Source: Patulibacter brassicae
Lineage (GTDB): Bacteria > Actinomycetota > Thermoleophilia > Solirubrobacterales > Solirubrobacteraceae
Direction of reading: 5' to 3'
Assembly (NCBI RefSeq): GCF_033949425.1
Contig: NZ_JAXAVX010000003.1
Coordinates: forward strand, 62,001-126,000
Length of the DNA stretch: 64,000 nt
The translations under genes were made by a program, and so were the position numbers. The notes beneath the pieces are model-generated. The model was not told the DNA's origin and did not search any database. It saw only the letters and a program-made list of their open reading frames with translations. This document shows positions 17,379 through 27,150 of this stretch, one piece after another; the stretch's first letter is position 1; each line of letters begins with the position of its first letter.

Positions 17379-18398
17379 TCAACCGCCGACGGCGGAGCCC
17401 ACCGGCACGGCGCCCGAGCGGAGCTCCGGCAGGATCCGGTCGCGGTAGAGCGCGAGCGTCCCGTCCGGATCGGCCTGCCCGATGAGCTGCAGGCACACCG
17501 CGTCGGCGCCGAGGCCGGCGAGCTCGCGGACCCGGGCCAGGTGCTCCTCCGGGTCGTCGCTGACGATGAACCCCTCGCGCGCGAACTGCTCGTCGCTCAT
17601 CTCGGCGTCGGCGAGCCGCTGCATCTCCTCCTGATCGGCGATGTCGTCGGTGTAGAGCTGCGGCAGCTGCGTCGGCTTCCAGCGGCGCGCGCCCGCGATC
17701 ACCGCGTCGCGCTCGCGCGCCCAGGAGATCCCGCTCTGGAGGACGATCGTGCCGGGCTCGCGCCCGAGCTCGTCGCACGCGTCGCGGTAGGCGCCGATGA
17801 CCTCCGGCGCCTGCTCGGGATCGCCGAGCGTCCAGAGGCCGTCGCCGTGCTCGGCGGCGATCCGCGCGGCCTTCGGCCCGAACGCGGAGACGATCATCCG
17901 CGGGCGCCCCTCCGCGCGGGTGAAGAGGTGGGCGTCCTTCAGCGCGAACCAGCCCTCGTCGACGGTGACGCGCTCGCCGTCCCAGAGCCGGCGGATCGCG
18001 GCCAGCCCGGCGGCGAAGCGCTCCTGCTGCTCGGGCACGCCGGGCCAGTCGAGGCCGAGCGGCGACTCGTTGACCGACTCGCCGCTCCCGACGCCGAGCG
18101 TGATCCGGCCGGGGAAGAGCGACTCGAGCGACATGAACGCCTGCGCGACGACGCCCGGGTGGTAGTGGTGGACGATCGGCGTGACGCCGGTGGCCAGCGG
18201 CGCGCTCGTCACCTGGCCGATCGCCGCGAGCGTCACCCACGCCTGGGCGCCCTCGCCGCCCGGGAACCAGGGCGCCCAGTGGTCGGAGAGGCCGAGCGCG
18301 TCGAACCCGGCCTGCTCCGCCGCACGCGCCTGCGCGACGAGCTGCGGAGGGGTGAACTCCTCGGTCGAGCCGGCGAACCAGAGCTGGGGGAAGGCCAT
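17379..18398 (-). CDS. LLM-class, F420-dependent oxidoreductase (G6PDH-like)
   Basis: 339 residues. The TIM-barrel pattern of the luciferase-like monooxygenase family is clear: AEQAGFDALGLSDHW, ATGVTPIVHHYHPG, GRITLGVGSGESVNE and PRMIVSAFGPKAARIAAEHGDG. GSGESVNE and the HHYHP segment are typical of F420-dependent glucose-6-phosphate dehydrogenase-like enzymes (TIGR03557 type). It implies that the host makes F420. GAGGAG lies directly before the ATG. It converges with cbiQ, 17 bp apart, and has no visible link to cobalamin. Confidence 0.88.
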   Translation of the reverse strand: MAFPQLWFAGSTEEFTPPQLVAQARAAEQAGFDALGLSDHWAPWFPGGEGAQAWVTLAAIGQVTSAPLATGVTPIVHHYHPGVVAQAFMSLESLFPGRITLGVGSGESVNESPLGLDWPGVPEQQERFAAGLAAIRRLWDGERVTVDEGWFALKDAHLFTRAEGRPRMIVSAFGPKAARIAAEHGDGLWTLGDPEQAPEVIGAYRDACDELGREPGTIVLQSGISWARERDAVIAGARRWKPTQLPQLYTDDIADQEEMQRLADAEMSDEQFAREGFIVSDDPEEHLARVRELAGLGADAVCLQLIGQADPDGTLALYRDRILPELRSGAVPVGSAVGG

Positions 18399-18464
18399 GC
18401 TCCTCGGCTACCCGACGCGCCCGGCGACGAACCCGACGCGGCGGCCCGCCTCCGCCCCGTGGGC

Positions 18465-18470
18465 TAGCGT
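18465..18470 (+). promoter_or_regulatory. -10 box TAGCGT of the ABC permease gene
   Basis: TAGCGT lies 7 nt before GTG 18478, supporting that codon rather than the in-frame GTG at 18469, which overlaps the box. Confidence 0.55.
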
Positions 18471-18477
18471 GCCGCGC

Positions 18478-19335
18478 GTGCGTCCGCCCGGTCCGCTCGC
18501 CACGGCGCTGCTCGTCGCGCGCCTGACGCTCGTGGAGGTCGTGCGCGGGCGCGCGGCGCGCGGCCTGCTCGTCGTCAGCGCGGCACTGCTCGCGCTCTTC
18601 GCGCTCGCCGCGCACCAGGCGCTCGGAGCCGCCCGGGGGCGCGGTGGCACGGTGACCGTCGACGTCGTCGGCGGAACCCTGCTGGGCAGCGCCGCGTTCG
18701 TGGCGCTGTTGCTCGGTGCCACGGTGGCGGGCACGCTCACCGCCTCGGCGGTGCGCGGCGACGCGGAGCGCGGCGCACTCGGCCCGCTCGCCGCACGGCC
18801 GGTGTCGCGTCTGGCGATCGTCCTGGGACGCACGCTCGCCGGGGCCGGCCTGGCGGCGGCCTTCGCGATCGCCCTCTGGCTGACGAGCGTCCTCGTCGTG
18901 CGGATCGCCGGCGACTGGTCGCCGCCCGCGCTGGCCGGTCCCGCGCTCGCGCTCGGCGGCGCGGTCGCCCTCGTCGCGCTCGGCGGGACCGTCGTCTCCA
19001 CCGCCCTCCCGACGACCGCGGCGACGATCGCGGTCCTCGCGACCGTCGGCGTCGGGCTGAGCGTCGGGCTCGTCGCCCAGCTCGGCAGCGCCTTCGGCCT
19101 GGCGGACCTGCGGACGGTCGCCGACGTCGCCGCGGCGCTGCTGCCGTTCGAGGCGCTCTACCGGCACGTCCTCGCGAGCCTGTCCGACGGCCGCGACCTC
19201 GCGGCGGTGGGCGTCGCGATCGGGCCGTTCGGCGGCGCCCGGGAGCTCGCCGCCTGGCACGGTCCGGCCCTGACCGCATGGGTCACCACCGGCCTCGCGC
19301 TCGTCGCGTGGCGGGTCCGACGCACCGACGTCTGA
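18478..19335 (+). CDS. ABC-type permease, ABC-2/NosY-like
   Basis: 285 residues. About six hydrophobic segments: LLVVSAALLALFALAA, LGSAAFVALLLGATVAG, LAAAFAIALWLTSVLV, LALGGAVALVALGG, ATIAVLATVGVGLSVGLVAQ and WVTTGLALVAWR. GALGPLAARPVSRLAIVLGR after the second helix is the usual cytoplasmic loop of ABC-2 permeases that pair with a separate ATPase. The ATPase at 21174, in the same direction beyond the lipoprotein gene, is its likely partner. Substrate unknown. Confidence 0.75.
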   Translation: MRPPGPLATALLVARLTLVEVVRGRAARGLLVVSAALLALFALAAHQALGAARGRGGTVTVDVVGGTLLGSAAFVALLLGATVAGTLTASAVRGDAERGALGPLAARPVSRLAIVLGRTLAGAGLAAAFAIALWLTSVLVVRIAGDWSPPALAGPALALGGAVALVALGGTVVSTALPTTAATIAVLATVGVGLSVGLVAQLGSAFGLADLRTVADVAAALLPFEALYRHVLASLSDGRDLAAVGVAIGPFGGARELAAWHGPALTAWVTTGLALVAWRVRRTDV

Positions 19336-19505
19336 GCCGCGGCCCACTCCCGGATGCGCCCGCCGCGCCGACGCGGGCGAGCGAGATGGGGACGCCGTAC
19401 GCACGACGCTGGCGCGACGGGCGGCGAGGCGCCATACTGCTCGCGCCGCGTGGCCCCCGACGTCGGTGCACCAGATCGTCAGCACGACCAAGGAGCGGTC
19501 TTCCC

Positions 19506-21170
19506 GTGACCCGACCACCACGTTCGAGGGGCAGGCACGCAGCGGCGTTGACGCTGCTCGTCCTGCCCGGCCTCGCCCTCTCCGGCTGCGGGCCGAACGA
19601 CCAGGACCTGGCGGCGGCCATCGCCGGAACCGCCACGCACCGCGACGGCGGCGTGCTCGTCGCGCCCGACGAGGTCACCGCGGGCCAGCCCGTCGACGTC
19701 TCGATCGCCGGATCGAAGATCGGTGACGATCCGCAGGCATGCCCGGTGGCCGCGTTCGTGTTCCGGGACGGCGGGGCGGTCGAGCAGACGGTCGGCGGCC
19801 TGGAGACCCTCGCCTCCGGCAGCGCCTGCTCGGTGGTGAAGGGCGAGTTCCGGACGACCTTCGCCGCCGCGGAGCCGGGCGTGCGCGAGGCCGTGCTGCA
19901 GGTCCGGATCGAGGCCGACGCCCCCGAGGGACAACTGCCGGTCTACACGATCGCGAGCAAGACGATCCGCGTCGTGACGCCCGGGACCGGCGGCCCACCG
20001 CCCACGGGTCCCGGCACCCCACCGGCGCCGGTCCGCTGCGGCACGACGCCGAGCGTCCCCGACGGCTTCAGCTGGGGCTTCCGCGTCAATCCGCTCAAGC
20101 CGATCGCGGGCCAGCCACTGGGCGTCGACCCCGGCGGCACGACGAGCGCCAGGCCCGTCGTCCGCTACGCGCTGGACCTCGACAACGACGGGACCCCCGA
20201 GGCGACCTCGACCGGAGGGCAGCTCCTGACCACCGCCCCCGGAGCGGCCGGTCCGCTCAGTGGGTGCCTCAGCGCCGTCGACGACCAGGGTCGCGTCGCG
20301 ACGCACCCGATCACCACGACCGTCGATGCGTCCGGCCTGGGCGCCAAGGACTACGCCGTCCCCGCATCGGTGCCGGTCGGCGCCCCGGTGACGCTGAGCA
20401 TCACGCCGCCCCCGCCCGCCGGGGCGACCGGCGGCTGCGTCTGGTTCTACGAGAGCGTCGCCGACGCGGACGCGAGCAACCCCATCTACCCCACCTGCGA
20501 CAGCTCCCGGACGCACGCGTTCGCGAGTCCGGGCCTGAAGTTCACGGAGATCAGCTTCTTCGACGGCGTCGGACACAACAGCTGGGGTCGCTTCGTGCGG
20601 GTCACCGCGCCGACGCGCTCCGCGACGCACGCGGCGCGGAAGCCGCGGACGGTCAAGGTCGCGACGACCGTCAGCGGCGCGCCGAAGCTCGTGACGGTCG
20701 GCAGGACCGCGTACGCGGCCGGACGACTCGCGACGAAGGGCGCGGTCCTGCGCGGCCGGATGGCCGCGAAGCTCACGAGCCGGCAGCGCAAGCAGGCTCC
20801 GGCCCTCGGCGTCCTGCGCAACGCGGACTACGCGATCCGGATGGACGGTGAACGGGTGCTGCTGAGCCCGACGGCGTTCGGGCTCAAGGGCACCGGCCGG
20901 CTGCTGGCGCGCTCGCGCAGCGATCGCCGGACGCTCGTGTGCCTCGCCGTCTCCAGCGACGGGACGACGAAGGCGTCCGGCACGACGTGGCGGATCCTGG
21001 GCGCGACCGGCAAGGCGCGCGGCTGGACCGGCTCGGGGACGGCGTTCCCGCTCGTCGTCGGCCTGCCGGCGAAGCGCTCGGTCTCGCTGACCGCCAAGCG
21101 CGGCCGCGCGAGGTCGACCGCCGGGTGCAAGGGCCTGGCCCAGTACCTCCCGAAGAAGGGCAAGAAGTAG
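19506..21170 (+). CDS. Secreted lipoprotein with Ig/PKD-like region, unknown function
   Basis: 554 residues from GTG 19506, which has AGGAG at 19491-19495. The signal peptide TLLVLPGLALSGC gives lipobox LSGC with Cys28 as lipidation site. Residues about 45-160 are beta-rich (VTAGQPVDVSIAGSKIG). A Pro/Gly linker (GTGGPPPTGPGTPPAP) follows, then a PKD-like section (YALDLDNDGTPEATS) and a basic C-terminus ending YLPKKGKK. It probably sits on the outer face of the cell membrane. It is sandwiched between an ABC permease and an ABC ATPase gene, so it could be their accessory subunit. Confidence 0.8.
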   Translation: MTRPPRSRGRHAAALTLLVLPGLALSGCGPNDQDLAAAIAGTATHRDGGVLVAPDEVTAGQPVDVSIAGSKIGDDPQACPVAAFVFRDGGAVEQTVGGLETLASGSACSVVKGEFRTTFAAAEPGVREAVLQVRIEADAPEGQLPVYTIASKTIRVVTPGTGGPPPTGPGTPPAPVRCGTTPSVPDGFSWGFRVNPLKPIAGQPLGVDPGGTTSARPVVRYALDLDNDGTPEATSTGGQLLTTAPGAAGPLSGCLSAVDDQGRVATHPITTTVDASGLGAKDYAVPASVPVGAPVTLSITPPPPAGATGGCVWFYESVADADASNPIYPTCDSSRTHAFASPGLKFTEISFFDGVGHNSWGRFVRVTAPTRSATHAARKPRTVKVATTVSGAPKLVTVGRTAYAAGRLATKGAVLRGRMAAKLTSRQRKQAPALGVLRNADYAIRMDGERVLLSPTAFGLKGTGRLLARSRSDRRTLVCLAVSSDGTTKASGTTWRILGATGKARGWTGSGTAFPLVVGLPAKRSVSLTAKRGRARSTAGCKGLAQYLPKKGKK

Positions 21171-21173
21171 CCC

Positions 21174-21965
21174 GTGCCCGGGCGCGACCCCGATGCGCGC
21201 CGGCCCGCGGGCCCGGCATCGGCGTCGCGTCCGGCCGCGCCACCGCTCCGCGTCAGTGGGGCGGTCAAGCGCCACCGCGGCCGGACGGTGCTGCCCGGGA
21301 TCGACCTCGTCGTCGCGCCGGGCGAGCAGGTCGGGCTGCTCGGACCCAACGGTGCGGGCAAGTCGACGCTGCTGCGGCTGGCCGCCGGCCTCGCCGGGCC
21401 CGACGCCGGGGTCGTCGAGCTCCACGGACGCGCGGCGACCGACCCGTCGGCCCGCATCGGCGTCGGGTACCTCGCCGAGCTGTTCCGCTTCCCGTCCTGG
21501 CAGACCGTCGACGAGACGCTGCGCCTGCACCAGCGGCTCGCCGGCAGCGCCTCCGGCGTTCCCGAGCGGATGGAGCTCCTGGCGCTCGTCGGCCTCGCCG
21601 AGCGCCGGGACGCCCGGGTCGGGACCCTCTCCAAGGGCCAGCAGCAGCGCCTCGGCCTCGCGCAGGCGCTCGTCGGGGAACCGACGCTCGTGCTGCTCGA
21701 CGAGCCGACCTCGGCGTTGGATCCGGTCGGGGTGCGGATGGTCCGCCGGCTCCTGACGACCCTACGAGAACGCGGGGTCGCCGTCCTGCTGAGCTCGCAT
21801 CAGCTGCACGAGGTCGAGCGCGGCTGCGACCGGATCGCCCTGCTGCGCGACGGCCGCGTGCTGCACGAGGGTCCGGTGCCCGAGCTCCTGCGTCGCTCCG
21901 GGCACGCCGATCTCGAGTCGCTCTACGTCGCCGCGATGCGCGACGCGTCCGGTGCACCCGGCTGA
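21174..21965 (+). CDS. ABC transporter ATP-binding protein
   Basis: 263 residues. Walker A GPNGAGKST, Q-loop-like GYLAELFRFPSW, signature LSKGQQQRL, Walker B LVLLDEPTSALD, H-loop LSSHQLHEVERG. An N-terminal Ala/Pro/Arg-rich extension of about 25 residues precedes the fold. It starts 3 bp after the lipoprotein stop and overlaps lnt by 14 bp, so permease (18478), lipoprotein, ATPase and lnt look like one operon. The acidic/aromatic Q-loop (AELFRF instead of a Gln) is unusual. Confidence 0.9.
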   Translation: MPGRDPDARRPAGPASASRPAAPPLRVSGAVKRHRGRTVLPGIDLVVAPGEQVGLLGPNGAGKSTLLRLAAGLAGPDAGVVELHGRAATDPSARIGVGYLAELFRFPSWQTVDETLRLHQRLAGSASGVPERMELLALVGLAERRDARVGTLSKGQQQRLGLAQALVGEPTLVLLDEPTSALDPVGVRMVRRLLTTLRERGVAVLLSSHQLHEVERGCDRIALLRDGRVLHEGPVPELLRRSGHADLESLYVAAMRDASGAPG

Positions 21966-23583
21966 GCGCGCCGACGTGCCCCGGACCGGCACGCCCGGCG
22001 CGGCCGACGCCCCCCGGCACGCGACCGCGCGCCGCCGAGGGCGGACCGGGGCGCTGGCCGCGATCGGCGGTGCCATCGGCGGACTGGCCCCACCGCCGGT
22101 CTCGCTCACCCCGTTGGCGCTGCTCGTCGCGCTCGCCCTGCTCGCGCTCGCCTGGCGCACCGCCGACGGCTGGCGCACCGCGGCGCTCGCCGGGGTCGTC
22201 TGGGCGGTCATCGGACAGGTGGTGCCGCTGAGCTTCGTGGTGACGACGGTCCAGCGCTTCACCGACCTCGGGGTCGTGGGCGGCCTCGCCGGTCTCTGCC
22301 TGCTGCTCGGGGTCCAGTCGCTGCCGTGGGCCGTCGGGGGCGCGGCCCACGCGCTGCTGCGCCGCCGGCTCGGCAGCCCCGAGCTCGTCGCCTTCCCGGT
22401 GGCGGTCCTCGTCGCCTGCTCGCTGCCCCGGCCGTTCGGGTGGACCCCGGCCTCGATCCTCCTCGACCGACCGGAGCTCGTCCAGACCGCGGAGTGGCTC
22501 GGCGAGCGCGGCACGTCGGTCCTCGTGGCGGCGATCATCGCGGTCGCGGTCGCGGTCGTCCCGCGCTCGAGGAGCCGACCCGGGGCCGCGCGGGTCACTG
22601 TCGCCCTGCTGCTCGCGTCGCTGCTCCTCGGTGGCCTGGACCGGCTCGGCGCGGCGCGGATCGCCTCGCTCGACGCCACCGCGGGGCGGACGGTCCGGGT
22701 CGGCCTCGTCGATCCCGACGCGCCGGTCCACCGCCGCAGCGCGGGGCCTCGGGATCCTCGCGTCCTCGCGCCGCTGCGCCGGCTCACCATCGCCGCCGAG
22801 CGCCGCGGGGCAGCGCTCGTCGCGTGGCCGGAGTCCGCCTACCCGATCGCCCTCCCCCACGCCTCGGGGCGAATCACCGGCGGGAGCGCGGACCCCCGCG
22901 CACCGGGGACCCGGGCGCCGCTGCTGCTGGGGCTGGAGACGCGCGACCGCCGGCGACGGCCGTACAACTCGGCTGCCGTGAGCACCTCCGACGGCCGGCT
23001 CGGGCGCCCGTACGACAAGCTCGCGCTGCTGCCCATCGGCGAGCGACTGCCGCTGGCCGGCGTCCTGCCGTTCCTCGACGAGCTCTTCCCGAACGCCTCG
23101 AACGTCTCCCCGGGTTCGGGGCCGCGGCTGCTGCACGCACCGCTCCCGCGGGGGCCCGCGCTGCGGATCGGCGTCCTCATCTGCTTCGAGGCCGTCCGTG
23201 GCGACGTGGCACGCGCGCTGGCCGGCGTGGGGGACGGACCGGACCTCCTGGCGAACCTCAGCAACGACGCGTGGTTCCGCGCGACGACCGAGCCACGGCT
23301 GCAGGAGCTGCTCGCCCGGATGCGCGCGATCGAGCTGCGCAGGCCGATGGTCAGGGCGACGAACGGCAGCCCGGCGTCGGTCGTCGACGCCGCGGGTCGG
23401 GTGCGCGCGCGGCGCACCGGCCCCGCGCCCGCGGTCCTCGTCGCGGACGTGCCGCTGCGCCCGGCCGACGCGCCCCGCACCCTCCACGCGCGGCTCGGCG
23501 ACGGACCGACCTGGATCCTGGCGCTCGTCGTCGTCCTCGTCACCGGACCGCTGCGGCGTCGCCGCGCTCACCAGCGCACGTAG
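21952..23583 (+). CDS. lnt: Apolipoprotein N-acyltransferase
   Basis: 543 residues. The N-terminal half has about six to seven membrane helices. A nitrilase domain (about 250-500) shows the catalytic triad region: Glu in AWPESAYP, Lys in PYDKLALLPIGE and Cys in LICFEAVRGD. Lnt adds the third acyl chain to lipoproteins at the outer membrane face of the cell membrane. The GTG start lies within the end of the ATPase gene. The nearby lipoprotein gene makes a functional association likely. The usual YNSA motif (RPYNSAAV) is present. Confidence 0.92.
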   Translation: MHPAERADVPRTGTPGAADAPRHATARRRGRTGALAAIGGAIGGLAPPPVSLTPLALLVALALLALAWRTADGWRTAALAGVVWAVIGQVVPLSFVVTTVQRFTDLGVVGGLAGLCLLLGVQSLPWAVGGAAHALLRRRLGSPELVAFPVAVLVACSLPRPFGWTPASILLDRPELVQTAEWLGERGTSVLVAAIIAVAVAVVPRSRSRPGAARVTVALLLASLLLGGLDRLGAARIASLDATAGRTVRVGLVDPDAPVHRRSAGPRDPRVLAPLRRLTIAAERRGAALVAWPESAYPIALPHASGRITGGSADPRAPGTRAPLLLGLETRDRRRRPYNSAAVSTSDGRLGRPYDKLALLPIGERLPLAGVLPFLDELFPNASNVSPGSGPRLLHAPLPRGPALRIGVLICFEAVRGDVARALAGVGDGPDLLANLSNDAWFRATTEPRLQELLARMRAIELRRPMVRATNGSPASVVDAAGRVRARRTGPAPAVLVADVPLRPADAPRTLHARLGDGPTWILALVVVLVTGPLRRRRAHQRT

Positions 23584-24152
23584 CGCTCCCGCAGTCGCCG
23601 GTCCTCGCCGCTGCGTCGCGCCTGCCACGCCAGCGCGCGCAGGAGGCGGTTCAGCGCCCAGGCGCCGCGGCCGGCCGCGCGCGTGCGGGTCCAGTGCAGG
23701 AGCAGCGCGCCGTGACGGGGGTCGCGCGGGTCCGCGCCCGGGGCCGTCCGGCCGTCGGCGAGCAGCCCGTAGGTCACCTGCTTGGCGATCTCGAAGCCGC
23801 GGCTGGCCGGCACCATCTCGACGCGGAAGCACGCGCGGGCGGTCCCCTCGTTGACGAACCGGTGGGCGGTGCCGAGCTCGACGGAGCGGACGTCGCCGGC
23901 GCGCAGGACGTGGCGGGCACCGGCCTCCTCGACGACGAGCGCGCCGTCGAGCACCTCGAAGGTCTCGCGGAACGCGTCGTGGACGTGCAGCGGGGTCCCG
24001 GCGCCGGGCTCGAGCTCGACCTCCAGCAGCGTGCGAGCGCCGCCGCTGTCGTCGGCGGTGACGAGGAAGGTCACGGCGAGCCCGTGTCCCGGGTGGGCGA
24101 GCCGGCGGGGGTCGGTCGCCGGGCTGGGTGCCACGGTGGCGGTCGTCGTCAT
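23568..24152 (-). CDS. Cupin-domain protein
   Basis: 194 residues. The cupin motif 1 is GTPLHVHDAFRETFEVLDG (His, His, Glu) and motif 2 is LRAGDVRSVELGTAHRFVNEG (His), giving a complete metal site. The C-terminal 60 residues are helical and Arg-rich (RAAGRGAWALNRLLRALAW). Enzymatic activity is not assignable. It converges with lnt with a 16-bp overlap and diverges from the LAL regulator. Confidence 0.88.
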   Translation of the reverse strand: MTTTATVAPSPATDPRRLAHPGHGLAVTFLVTADDSGGARTLLEVELEPGAGTPLHVHDAFRETFEVLDGALVVEEAGARHVLRAGDVRSVELGTAHRFVNEGTARACFRVEMVPASRGFEIAKQVTYGLLADGRTAPGADPRDPRHGALLLHWTRTRAAGRGAWALNRLLRALAWQARRSGEDRRLRERYVRW

Positions 24153-24240
24153 GACGACAGGGTGCGGCCACGCCGCGCGCCGTCCCAGGGGGGATTCCCC
24201 CGTCGTCCCCCACCCGCCCGGAACGGCGCCGCGGCGGCTC

Positions 24241-24246
24241 TAGGAT
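24241..24246 (+). promoter_or_regulatory. -10 box TAGGAT of the LAL regulator
   Basis: TAGGAT is followed by 8 nt and ATG 24255. It fixes the start of a frame that is otherwise open far upstream. Confidence 0.55.
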
Positions 24247-24254
24247 CGGCCCGG

Positions 24255-27146
24255 ATGGAGGACCGGAGCACCCGTGCGCCGCTCGTCGGCCGCGCTGCCG
24301 AGCTCGAGCAGGCCGTCGCCGCGATCGCCGCCGTGCGCGACGGCGCGGGGCGCGTCCTCGTCGTCTCGGGCGACCCCGGCATCGGGAAGACCGCGCTCCT
24401 GGACGCGATCGCCGACGAGGCGCGCGCGGCCGGGCTCGCGGTGCTCGCGGGCCGGGCGACCGAGCACGAGACCGACGTGCCGCTCGGCCTGGCGATCGAC
24501 GCGCTCGACGGCGAGCTCGACCGGCTCGACGACGCCCCGCGCGCAGCGCTCGCCGCGGACCTCGGGGACGTCCTGCCGAGCCTCGCACCGCCCGGCGCCC
24601 GGACCGGCGGCGGGCGACCGGGACCCGCACCGGCCGCCGCCGCCCGGCGCTTCCACGTCCACCGGGCGCTGCGCGACGTCCTCGAGCAGCTCGCGGGACG
24701 CCACGGCACCGTCGTCGTGCTCGACGACCTCCACTGGGCCGACGAGGGCTCGCTGCAGTGGGTCACCCACCTCCTGCGCCGGCCGCCCCGCACGCCCGCG
24801 CTGCTCGTGCTGGCGCTGCGGCCGGCCCCCCGGCCGCTGGCGCGGCTGCTCGACGCGCTGCGCAACGGCGTCCCCGGCGCGCACCTCGAGCTCCGGCCGC
24901 TGCCCGACGAGGACGCCGCCGCGCTCCTGCGCGACGTCGACGTCGACGCCGGCGACCGGCCGGCGATCGTGCGCGAGGCCGGGGGCAACCCGCTCTTCCT
25001 CCAGGAGCTCGCGCGGGTCGGCGCCGCCGACGACCGCCTGCCGCCGACGATCCTCGCCGCCGTCGAGCTGGAGGTCTCGGCGCTCGACCCCGCCGCGCGG
25101 GCCCTGCTCGAAGGAGCGGCCGTCGCCGGCGACCCGTTCGACGTCGAGCTCGCCGCGGCGACGGCCGGCCTCGGCGTCGGCGCGGCCGACGACGCGCTGG
25201 ACGCGATCGCCGCCGCGGACCTCGTCCGGCCCGAGCCGCAGCGGCCGACGCTCCTGCGCTTCCGCCATCCGCTCGTGCGCCGCGCCGTCTACGACGCGAT
25301 GGCGCCGGGGGCCCGGCGCACCGCGCACGGCCGGGCGGTCACCGCGCTGACGGCCCGCGGCGTCGGGGCCGCCGGCCTCGCGCACCACGTCGAGCGCGTC
25401 GCGCGGGTCGGGGACGCCGACGCCGCCGCGACGCTCGTCGCGGCGGCCCGCGCGTCCGCCGGGCGCGCACCGGCCACGAGCGCCCGGCACCTCGGCTCCG
25501 CGCTCGCCCTGCTGCCCGGGGCGCCGCCGCAGGAGCGAGCCGACCTGCTCGCCGAGCAGGCCTCGGCGCTCAGCGCGACCGGCCGGCACGGCGAGGCCCG
25601 CGCCGCGCTGCTCGAGGCGCTCGAGCTGCTGCCGCCGGCGCTCGTCGAGCGCCGCGTGCGGATCACCGCGGCGCTCTGCTCGGTGGACCACGTTCGCGCG
25701 CGCCACGAGGACGCGCTGACGCGGCTGCGCTCCGAGCTCGCCGCCCTGCCCGAGGACGTCCCGGAGGAGCTGCGAGCGCTCGGCCGCTTCGCGCTCGCCA
25801 CGAGCTGCGTGTACCTGCCCGACGAGGAGGGCCTCGAGGCGTGGGCGGGCCGCGCGGCGCCGGCGCTGCGCGAGGTCGACCCGGCGACCGCTCTCTGCGA
25901 CGACGCGCTCGTCCTCATCGCGCGCCGCTGGCGGGGCCGCACCGACGGCCTCGAGACGCTGCGCGCCGCGGTCCTCGAGCGGCTCGCCGCGCTGGATCCG
26001 GCGATCCGGCGCAGCCGCAGCGACGTGCTCGTCTACCTCGGGCAGGCCGAGGCGCTGGCCGAGCGCAACGTCGAGGCGCTGCGGCTCGTCGACGAGGGGC
26101 TCGCGACGCTCGCCGCCGGCGGGGACGACGCGGCGCTCGTCCCGCTGTCGCAGCTGCGGGTCCAGGCGCTGCTCGCGCTCGGCGACGCCCGTCGCGGCCG
26201 CGAGGCGGTGGCGCTGGCCGAGGACGCCGCGCGGCTCCAGGAGGCCGACTACGGGATCGCGTACGCCCTCGCCGCGCGCGCCGAGCTCTGCCGCCTGGAC
26301 GGCGACCGCGAGGACGTCGAGCGCGCCGCCGCGGAGTGGCCGGCCCTCGCCGGCCGGATCGGCGACATCGGCCTGGCGCGCACGGCGCAGGTGACGTTCG
26401 CGCTCGTCCAGACGGTCGACGACCCCGAGCGGCGCGCCGAGCGGCTCGCGGCGATCGCCGGCGCGCGGTTCGAGCGCCTCGAGCCGGAGTTCGCCACGAC
26501 GCGCGTGCTGCCGTTCCACGTACGCGCGCTGCTGGCGAGCGGTCGGCGGCCGGCGGCCGAGGCGGCCGCCGCGCTGCTCGCGGAGCGGGCCGCGGCGCTC
26601 GCGCTGCCCGGCGGGCGCGCGGCCGCCGCGCTCGTCCGCGCGGAGATCGCCCTCGACGGCTCGGCGCCGGACGCCTCGGCGGCGCTGCGCCTCGCGGAGG
26701 AGGCCGCGGCGGGCGCCGCCGAGCGCGGCTTCGGCGAGCTGCGCTTCCACGCCGACCTCGTCGCGGCCCGCGCGCTGGCGCTCGCCGGCGAGCGCGACGC
26801 CGCCGTCGGCCGGCTCCGCGCCGCGGCGGACCGGGCCACGGCGGTGGCGGCGTGGGCACTGCGCGACGCCGCCGCCAGCGAGCTGCGCCGGCTGGGCGCG
26901 CGGCTGCCGGCAGCCCTGCGGGTCGCCGGCGAGCGCGGCGAGCTCACCGAGCGCGAGGAGCAGGTCGCCGAGCTCGTGGCGGCCGGGCGATCGAACAAGG
27001 AGGTCGCGAAGCTCCTCTTCCTGAGCCCGAAGACCGTCGAGCACACGCTCTCGCGGGTCTACGCGAAGCTCGGCGTCCGCTCGCGCACGGAGCTCGCGGC
27101 GACCCGCCCGGCGCTCGCCCGGTCGGCCGCCGGGGTGCGAGGCTGA
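24255..27146 (+). CDS. LAL-type LuxR-family transcriptional regulator (AAA ATPase)
   Basis: 963 residues. The N-terminal NTPase has Walker A SGDPGIGKTAL and Walker B VVVLDDLHWAD. A long Ala-rich helical TPR-like middle (about 330-880) precedes the C-terminal LuxR helix-turn-helix (LTEREEQVAELVAAGRSNKE, then LSPKTVEHTLSRVYAKLGV). LAL proteins are large ligand-responsive activators. It is followed 4 bp later by the VOC gene and then by cbiX-cbiO, which has its own -10 box. Whether it controls cobalamin genes is unknown. Confidence 0.93.
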   Translation: MEDRSTRAPLVGRAAELEQAVAAIAAVRDGAGRVLVVSGDPGIGKTALLDAIADEARAAGLAVLAGRATEHETDVPLGLAIDALDGELDRLDDAPRAALAADLGDVLPSLAPPGARTGGGRPGPAPAAAARRFHVHRALRDVLEQLAGRHGTVVVLDDLHWADEGSLQWVTHLLRRPPRTPALLVLALRPAPRPLARLLDALRNGVPGAHLELRPLPDEDAAALLRDVDVDAGDRPAIVREAGGNPLFLQELARVGAADDRLPPTILAAVELEVSALDPAARALLEGAAVAGDPFDVELAAATAGLGVGAADDALDAIAAADLVRPEPQRPTLLRFRHPLVRRAVYDAMAPGARRTAHGRAVTALTARGVGAAGLAHHVERVARVGDADAAATLVAAARASAGRAPATSARHLGSALALLPGAPPQERADLLAEQASALSATGRHGEARAALLEALELLPPALVERRVRITAALCSVDHVRARHEDALTRLRSELAALPEDVPEELRALGRFALATSCVYLPDEEGLEAWAGRAAPALREVDPATALCDDALVLIARRWRGRTDGLETLRAAVLERLAALDPAIRRSRSDVLVYLGQAEALAERNVEALRLVDEGLATLAAGGDDAALVPLSQLRVQALLALGDARRGREAVALAEDAARLQEADYGIAYALAARAELCRLDGDREDVERAAAEWPALAGRIGDIGLARTAQVTFALVQTVDDPERRAERLAAIAGARFERLEPEFATTRVLPFHVRALLASGRRPAAEAAAALLAERAAALALPGGRAAAALVRAEIALDGSAPDASAALRLAEEAAAGAAERGFGELRFHADLVAARALALAGERDAAVGRLRAAADRATAVAAWALRDAAASELRRLGARLPAALRVAGERGELTEREEQVAELVAAGRSNKEVAKLLFLSPKTVEHTLSRVYAKLGVRSRTELAATRPALARSAAGVRG

Positions 27147-27150
27147 GGGC

